Below are positions 40,347 through 45,285 of a stretch of DNA of 45,285 nt, one piece after another. Origin of the DNA: Saprospiraceae bacterium. Its GTDB lineage: Bacteria; Bacteroidota; Bacteroidia; Chitinophagales; Saprospiraceae. The notes beneath the pieces are model-generated. The model was not told the origin of the DNA, did not search any database, and saw only the letters and a list, made by a program, of their open reading frames with translations. Both the position numbers and the translations under genes were made by a program. Numbering within the stretch: the first letter of the stretch is position 1; the number at the start of each line of letters is the position of its first letter. The DNA lies in the NCBI GenBank assembly GCA_020627705.1, contig JAHDGJ010000012.1:70433-115717 (forward strand), read 5' to 3'.

Positions 40347-43300
40347 TTATTTCAAGACTACCATCTTCTTAGTGGCAGTATATCCATTAGCTTCCAACGT
40401 GTAGTAAAGGATACCTGAAGTATTCAATACATCTTGTGAAATGCTAATTTGATTATAACCAGCTTCGAAGTCTCTGCTTACTTGGTGGACAGTTTTACCT
40501 GTCACATCGTAAATGGAAATCTTTACATTTTGCTTGAATGGAATTTCAAACGCAATGTCTGTAGTTTCATTGAACGGGTTTGGAGTGTTCTGGTGTAATA
40601 CATAGTCCACTTCTCCCGATCTTGTATTTAAGGTTACATCCATAACTTCAATGTTTGAAGAATATGCTTCAGCATTTGTAATGTCTGAAGTAATTGCAAA
40701 CATGTTTGTAGATGAACCATCTTGCTTTGCAACAAATTCTAATGTAAACAATACATCATTTTCTTGAAGCTCAACTGCTTCAATGTTATGCCAGCTTGAT
40801 GTAAGTTGACCTTTAGATACAAATTGTTGCCCAAAGTTTTGCTCTGTTACATTCAACATTGCTGATTTTACTCCAGCAAATTCGAATGCTTCTACATCGT
40901 AATCCAATGTGAATTGGTATCCAACAATAGCATTTTCTTTAGACATCTTAAATGGAATGCTAATTGTCTGTCCTTCTGAGAAGTTTACATCATCGATGTA
41001 TAAATCCAACGAAGCACTTGTTCTAGTTTCAGCTGTGTTTCCTTGAAGATTCGTCTCGAACGAATTGTTTACATCTCCAACTTTTACCGCCACGAAATCA
41101 ATATCCATATTGGCGTTCAAGTTTGGAATAGCATATGATTCTGGAAAATCTTCGTCTAATGGATTTGTTGCATCAGTGAATGTGTAAGATTTGTCAATGA
41201 ATCTCCAACTTTCGTTATCTGGGAACTCTACATAGATACCAAGTATTAACTTTCTTAACTCGATCAAATCAATTGCAGTGATGTTATCATCCATATTGAT
41301 GTCTGCTGCAATCATTTTGTATGGTGAATTCAGATTGTTAATCTGTAGAATGTGCTTTTGAATCAATACTAAATCCAAGGTTGACACTCCATTCATGTAC
41401 TCCAAATCATTTACTGGATCTACATTGTAAGTTCCGCCATTTGGCATGTCTTGGAATGCGTACATTCCATCTGCATCAGTGACAACCATATTTACTCCGT
41501 CTCCCAAATGCATTTCTGCTCCTTCAAGATTCTTGTTGTCTTCCGTTGCAACATTTCCTGAAATTCTTGACATAGCTGCGCCTGTAGGACAAACACCCAT
41601 GTTGTCTTGAATATCGATAAACGTAGTACAGAATGATTGAAGTAATGTACCATCAGGTAATGAAAGAGGAACACCTAAATCATCAACTGCAGTCACGTAA
41701 ACATCAACAGAATTTGATCCAAAATCGCTACAAGTAAAGATTATGCTTGTATCCGTTATATCAGTAGAGAATGATAAAACAACATCATAACCGCATACGT
41801 GGTGAGATCCATTGTCAAAATCATTTGCCCAAATGTCAATCATACCATTATCAGCTTGACCATCACCGTCTGTATCTACTGGCATTAAATCAGTAGCTAG
41901 ACCGTTCAAGCAATAAGGTGTTGGAGCTTTACAATTGATAATTGTAAATTCCTGAGAACAAGTAGCTACGTTACCACACTTGTCTTTGAAAGACCAATAA
42001 ATAGTGTGAGTTCCAACTGGGTAGTCACCACTAGCGTCAGCTAAACCACCAGTGCCAGAAAGAGTTATGTCGAAAGAGCCGTTATTGAATGCATCGATGT
42101 CTGCCCACCAGTCCAATACTTGTGTACAATCATCAGTCGCAGTTGCAGTTAATTCTATGAAACCATCACTACACGTTTGATCAAACGTACAGGTGCTTTT
42201 TGCACTACAATCACTTGTTATGGTAGGTCCGTCAGGATCATTTACTTTAATCACCTGAGTACATGACCATTCAAAAGGAACGTCGTTTAATGGATTCAAA
42301 TCTTGGTTGTTTGGATGGTTCATTTGACACCAGTCCAAAATCGTCCAAGTTCTTAATATTTTGAAACAGAATTCTTCTTGCCCATTTGGCCCCACGTTGA
42401 ATGGGAATACTTGATCTACCCAATTTACACCAACTAGATCACACTGATCTTCAAAGATTGTTGGATAGCCAGTATTATCTGGGTGGAAAGAGTTAGACGT
42501 TGGATCATCACATCCAGACAAGTCTACATCCGCTGGCCATTCTACATCATCATCAGTTGCTCCGCAAATATCAGATGGGTTTACATAGAATGGATCTGTA
42601 TTTATGAAGTTAATTCTTTGAGTACAAGTACTTGTTCTTCCTCCATCATCTGTTACTGTGATTCTTCTGGTCACTCTTCCTAGATTACACTGATCCAATG
42701 AACCAGTGATTACATCAGTTACGGTAAATCCGCAATTGTCTACTACTGTGTAATCTCCAAATTGAGCCACTAAGTCGCCATTAAAGTCATAAGCGTCTCC
42801 ACAATCAAGTGTAACATCAGCTGGACAAGTAACAACTGGAGCTAATTTATCTTGTACTTCTACCTCAACCATACACTCATTATATCTAGTAAGGTCAAGT
42901 GAACCATCAGCATTATAATTATCGTACACTCTAAATTGTACCATTACATTAGCACCTATATCGTTACAACAAAGTGTAATAGATTCTGAAAATGTATTTT
43001 CTACAATGCCACAATTGGCCCCATTATCCATTCTTTTAACTCTCATACCAGCTAAGTGACAGTCATCATAAGAACCATCATCAAATACACTAGCATTAAC
43101 TTGAGCTGTTCCATCCACAGATAAAGAAACCACTGTAAATTGATCACAAACCGCTACAGGAGGTGTATTGTCCTCGACAGTAACTGTGAATGAGCAACTT
43201 GTAGAATTATAGCAGCAATCATACGCTGTATATGTAATTAAAATGTCACCAGTAGGTAAGGTCAATGGAGTACCTGTATAGTCAGTAATGGTACCAAGTG

Positions 43301-44861
43301 GAGTTCCTCCCTGAGACCAAGCTACATCTAAAGTAATATCCCCAGCAGCACAACAATTATCAGATAATGTTGGAATTGGCGGTGTATATGTTGCTCCACA
43401 AACATTGTATCCACCATTTGTTGAAATGCTTAGGTCAGAAGGACACGCGAAACTTGGTCCTTCGTCATCAGCAATTTCTATAATTTGAGTACACGAATGA
43501 GTTCTTTGAGTTGTAGCACAAGACCATTCCAAAATCGTCCATGTTCTCATAATCTTTTCAACACATCCAATATTTCCTAAATGAACATCGCTAAATGTTG
43601 TTAACAAATTACAGTAGATATTTGGATCTGGATACAGGTTAATCATAATATCACCATCAGCAAAATAAGGCACATCAGGAACGAAATTTCCTGTTTGACC
43701 TGGAGCTGTTACCGATAAAGTATAGTTAAATGGAATTGCCGGATTTGCAACTCCAACTGTTTTTCTAATTGTGTAACGTTGTCCATCACATAGACTTACC
43801 ATTAGGTTATCAGCAGCTGAGCCAATTAAGACTCCATCCGCATCACGAACTCTAATTGAACCTGGTGCGCCATTGTCAGATATCGTTACTGTCTCACAAG
43901 AACCGCTACTAGACACATATTCCAACATGTAATCATCTCGAACTACCGTTCCACCTGCATTCATATCATCTGCTAAAGTTAATTCTCCATCAATACTCAT
44001 TGCTGGTCTAAATGTTCCTCTAGGAGCTGGATAACCCTCGTCAGTCAATGGATAACCCGCATCACAGTCAAGATTTGTTTCGTTGGCCATCAACAAACTT
44101 GAAGGACAAGTTATGTCTGCTAAATCAGGAATTGCCTCAACAATAAGTTTCATTTCGCAGGGATCTGAAACATTACCACATTCATCAGTAGCAGAATATG
44201 ATCTTGTGTGAATTTTTAGTACATGAGCTACCAAACCAACATCTGCTAAAGCAGCAGCATACGTGGTACCGTTAGCATCTGGAAAATAACCACATGCTTC
44301 AAGTTCATCTACAAAAGCTGTGGAACAATCATTTGCAGAAATTAGATCTGACAATAATGTCATTGTTAAATCATTAACATTAGTGCAATTGTCAGTTACT
44401 ACAGGTGTAAATGAATTCAGAGTATAACAGTAGAAAGGTCCTACCGGGTCTGTACAAGTGAAAACAGGTTTCATTTTGTCTTCAACTGTTATGTTTCCCC
44501 AACAAGAATTTCCTGTTACGTCATCAATAACCTTAGCGTATAAGATTTTGTCTTTTTCTGCATCTGTTACGATGGCAGCAACACCGGGCCCTTCAGTACC
44601 AGGAGTTGGTATAATTTGATTTCCATATTGATCTTCGATAACAACGTAAAAATCACCTGCAGGGCAAGTGGTCGTTTCATCGTTTAAAATCATTTCTGGA
44701 GTAACCTCTGCCTCACACATCATATCTAAAGAAACTTGAGTGTTTCCTGTACAGCCCATAGCGCACTGAGCATTTAATGAATTCGGAATGACGGAGATCA
44801 TAAATAAGCCCATCAAGGAAAGGCTTAGTTTACAAAGTGAAGTAAAATTGAATTTACTCAT
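40347..44861 (-). CDS. Giant T9SS-secreted surface protein: HYR-like repeats, dockerin-like, cohesin-like and type A sorting domain
   Basis: This 1504-residue secreted protein has a signal peptide ending near SLNAQ. Residues 40-1080 are a chain of Cys-rich Ig-like/HYR-like modules with recurring elements: (C)P-x-D-(V/L)-T/S as in TCPADVTLDCGD and ACPSDLSISTNG, and the near-duplicate KIMRTWTILEW (about 440) and KILRTWTILDW (about 835). About 1095-1145 is a peptidase-regulatory-like domain (SRISGNVATEDNKNLEGAEM). About 1145-1215 is a dockerin-type pair of Ca-binding repeats (MNGVSTLDLVLIQKHIL and DINMDDNITAIDLIELRKLIL). About 1290-1410 is cohesin-like. Residues 1420-1504 are a T9SS type A C-terminal domain (NTPNPFNETTDIAFEIPF to TATKKMVVLK). 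It is probably an adhesin or cell-surface matrix protein. Confidence 0.9.
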   Translation of the reverse strand: MSKFNFTSLCKLSLSLMGLFMISVIPNSLNAQCAMGCTGNTQVSLDMMCEAEVTPEMILNDETTTCPAGDFYVVIEDQYGNQIIPTPGTEGPGVAAIVTDAEKDKILYAKVIDDVTGNSCWGNITVEDKMKPVFTCTDPVGPFYCYTLNSFTPVVTDNCTNVNDLTMTLLSDLISANDCSTAFVDELEACGYFPDANGTTYAAALADVGLVAHVLKIHTRSYSATDECGNVSDPCEMKLIVEAIPDLADITCPSSLLMANETNLDCDAGYPLTDEGYPAPRGTFRPAMSIDGELTLADDMNAGGTVVRDDYMLEYVSSSGSCETVTISDNGAPGSIRVRDADGVLIGSAADNLMVSLCDGQRYTIRKTVGVANPAIPFNYTLSVTAPGQTGNFVPDVPYFADGDIMINLYPDPNIYCNLLTTFSDVHLGNIGCVEKIMRTWTILEWSCATTQRTHSCTQIIEIADDEGPSFACPSDLSISTNGGYNVCGATYTPPIPTLSDNCCAAGDITLDVAWSQGGTPLGTITDYTGTPLTLPTGDILITYTAYDCCYNSTSCSFTVTVEDNTPPVAVCDQFTVVSLSVDGTAQVNASVFDDGSYDDCHLAGMRVKRMDNGANCGIVENTFSESITLCCNDIGANVMVQFRVYDNYNADGSLDLTRYNECMVEVEVQDKLAPVVTCPADVTLDCGDAYDFNGDLVAQFGDYTVVDNCGFTVTDVITGSLDQCNLGRVTRRITVTDDGGRTSTCTQRINFINTDPFYVNPSDICGATDDDVEWPADVDLSGCDDPTSNSFHPDNTGYPTIFEDQCDLVGVNWVDQVFPFNVGPNGQEEFCFKILRTWTILDWCQMNHPNNQDLNPLNDVPFEWSCTQVIKVNDPDGPTITSDCSAKSTCTFDQTCSDGFIELTATATDDCTQVLDWWADIDAFNNGSFDITLSGTGGLADASGDYPVGTHTIYWSFKDKCGNVATCSQEFTIINCKAPTPYCLNGLATDLMPVDTDGDGQADNGMIDIWANDFDNGSHHVCGYDVVLSFSTDITDTSIIFTCSDFGSNSVDVYVTAVDDLGVPLSLPDGTLLQSFCTTFIDIQDNMGVCPTGAAMSRISGNVATEDNKNLEGAEMHLGDGVNMVVTDADGMYAFQDMPNGGTYNVDPVNDLEYMNGVSTLDLVLIQKHILQINNLNSPYKMIAADINMDDNITAIDLIELRKLILGIYVEFPDNESWRFIDKSYTFTDATNPLDEDFPESYAIPNLNANMDIDFVAVKVGDVNNSFETNLQGNTAETRTSASLDLYIDDVNFSEGQTISIPFKMSKENAIVGYQFTLDYDVEAFEFAGVKSAMLNVTEQNFGQQFVSKGQLTSSWHNIEAVELQENDVLFTLEFVAKQDGSSTNMFAITSDITNAEAYSSNIEVMDVTLNTRSGEVDYVLHQNTPNPFNETTDIAFEIPFKQNVKISIYDVTGKTVHQVSRDFEAGYNQISISQDVLNTSGILYYTLEANGYTATKKMVVLK

Positions 44862-44898
44862 GAGATCCTTTTTTAGTTAATAAATTTTACCGTTCCGG

Positions 44899-45021
44899 GA
44901 TTGAAGGTTTCAAAAGACATCTTCAATCTCGATTAAACAAAAATTCGTAAACACCCTCTAATGGGTGGTACTTCTTAATCTATTATCAAAAAAAGGTATA
45001 CAGTGATAAGAAAATATCACT
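44899..45021 (-). promoter_or_regulatory. Structured 5' leader with three hairpins upstream of the giant surface protein
   Basis: Within the 370-base gap upstream of the gene, three stems lie in order toward the ATG. AGTGATA/TATCACT is at 45002-45021 (7 pairs, 6-base loop). CACCC/GGGTG is at 44952-44967. GATTGAAG/CTTCAATC is at 44899-44928 (8 pairs, 14-base loop). None has a T-run, so they are not simple terminators. A long structured leader is my inference. Confidence 0.4.
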
Positions 45022-45062
45022 AAAAGGTTCTTCGTGAATTAAGCTTACCCTTAACTCGAGAA

Positions 45063-45070
45063 CAAATATA
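45063..45070 (-). promoter_or_regulatory. Putative -7 box (TATATTTG) for the giant surface protein gene
   Basis: A perfect TAnnTTTG on the minus strand, about 200 bases before the ATG at 44861, so the leader would be about 195 bases. No clear -33 partner. Confidence 0.45.
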
Positions 45071-45140
45071 TAAATAATTCTAATATGTCAGCCTACCTTT
45101 TTTAGGGTATTTTACACATATGCGTAATAAATAAAAAAAA

Positions 45141-45167
45141 GCCCCCCTTCATAATCGAAGAGAGGCC
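45141..45167 (-). terminator. Terminator of the upstream T9SS gene (distal hairpin), with GTTTTTGGGATGG lead
   Basis: An imperfect GC-rich stem around CTTC/GAAG with outer GGCCTCTC/GGGGGGC arms, followed by eight T on the minus strand, and preceded by the same 13-base GTTTTTGGGATGG (45166-45178) as the terminator at 40269. Confidence 0.7.
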
Positions 45168-45191
45168 ATCCCAAAAACCGATTTTAAAATA

Positions 45192-45212
45192 GTCCCGGCT
45201 TAGAGCCGGGAC
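45192..45212 (-). terminator. Compact GC-rich hairpin just after the upstream T9SS gene stop
   Basis: A 9-pair stem GTCCCGGCT/AGCCGGGAC with a 3-base loop, 20 bases after the stop at 45232. It lacks a long T-run and stands before the main terminator; it may protect the mRNA 3' end. Confidence 0.55.
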
Positions 45213-45231
45213 ATATTTCTTTAATCAATTA

Positions 45232-45285
45232 TTACTCAATCACAATCATTTTCTTAGTTGCTGTGAAGTCTCCACTCTCTAACTG
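45232..45285 (-). CDS. C-terminal end of a second T9SS-secreted protein (partial, runs off the window)
   Basis: The last 17 codons are visible and read LESGDFTATKKMIVIE before a TAA. This matches the end of a T9SS type A sorting domain and is close to the last residues of the neighbouring giant protein (ANGYTATKKMVVLK). The gene is on the minus strand and its start lies beyond the window edge. The neighbouring genes share both the sorting tail and the terminator lead, so tandem duplication of surface-protein genes is likely. Confidence 0.75.
   Translation of the reverse strand, partial: QLESGDFTATKKMIVIE

Noticed and set aside
1-45285. CRISPR arrays, insertion sequences, rRNA or phage genes
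   Set aside because: I saw no regularly spaced repeats, transposase motifs, rRNA signatures or phage structural genes on either strand.

Overview
The window looks like a chromosomal segment of a member of the Bacteroidota, most likely a Saprospiria/Lewinella-type marine or environmental bacterium. The evidence is the gldK-gldL-gldM-gldN block behind a PorP/SprF gene, type IX secretion (T9SS) C-terminal sorting domains, a very large HYR-like/dockerin/cohesin surface protein, DUF4293 and BatE-like genes, low GC, and -7 boxes of the Bacteroidota form TAnnTTTG. I see no phage, insertion sequence, CRISPR array or rRNA. Species placement is inference.

Layout. 7-3334 (minus): a tightly overlapping operon rimK, a zinc-dependent M14-type deacylase, and a PBP4-type D-Ala-D-Ala carboxypeptidase. 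3453-4739 (plus): an MFS/UMF1-type permease. 4795-10105 (minus): two large lipoproteins, then an ECF sigma factor, then a candidate anti-sigma protein that carries one inner-membrane helix, a long linker and a beta-barrel-like C-terminus. This may be a single-chain, dual-membrane signalling device and is the most interesting system here. 10166-13678 (plus): a three-gene polyprenyl-phosphate/polysaccharide glycosyltransferase operon behind a well-formed promoter. The third gene seems to lack a canonical start codon.

13738-19391 (minus): the T9SS/gliding core sprF-gldK-gldL-gldM-gldN. 19481-22612: an FkbM methyltransferase, a PhnP-like metallo-hydrolase, a small Cys-rich lipoprotein and a GT4 glycosyltransferase. 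22669-25385 (plus): a compact overlapping operon gmhA-gmhB-thioredoxin-RidA-queE closed by a strong hairpin terminator. 25438-29182 (minus): a small secreted protein and a Dna2-like nuclease/SF1 helicase. 29429-30829 (plus): DUF937-TM-OmpA. 30888-34635 (minus): BatE-like, OstA-like and an FAD oxidoreductase. 34667-35104 (plus): DUF4293.

35219-37522 (minus): an ExbB-unknown-ExbD-ExbD energy-transducing operon. 37651-37738: tRNA-Ser(GGA). 37814-40240: tatD, rnhA, def and ruvX. 40347-44861 (minus): a 1504-residue T9SS-secreted surface protein. 45232-45285: the last 17 residues of a second, related T9SS substrate. The two T9SS substrates end in matching terminator sequences. The window therefore holds the secretion motor (GldL/M), the outer ring (GldK/N), a PorP/SprF accessory and two likely cargo proteins, plus sugar-nucleotide and glycosyltransferase genes that could feed the surface polysaccharide to which T9SS cargo is attached.
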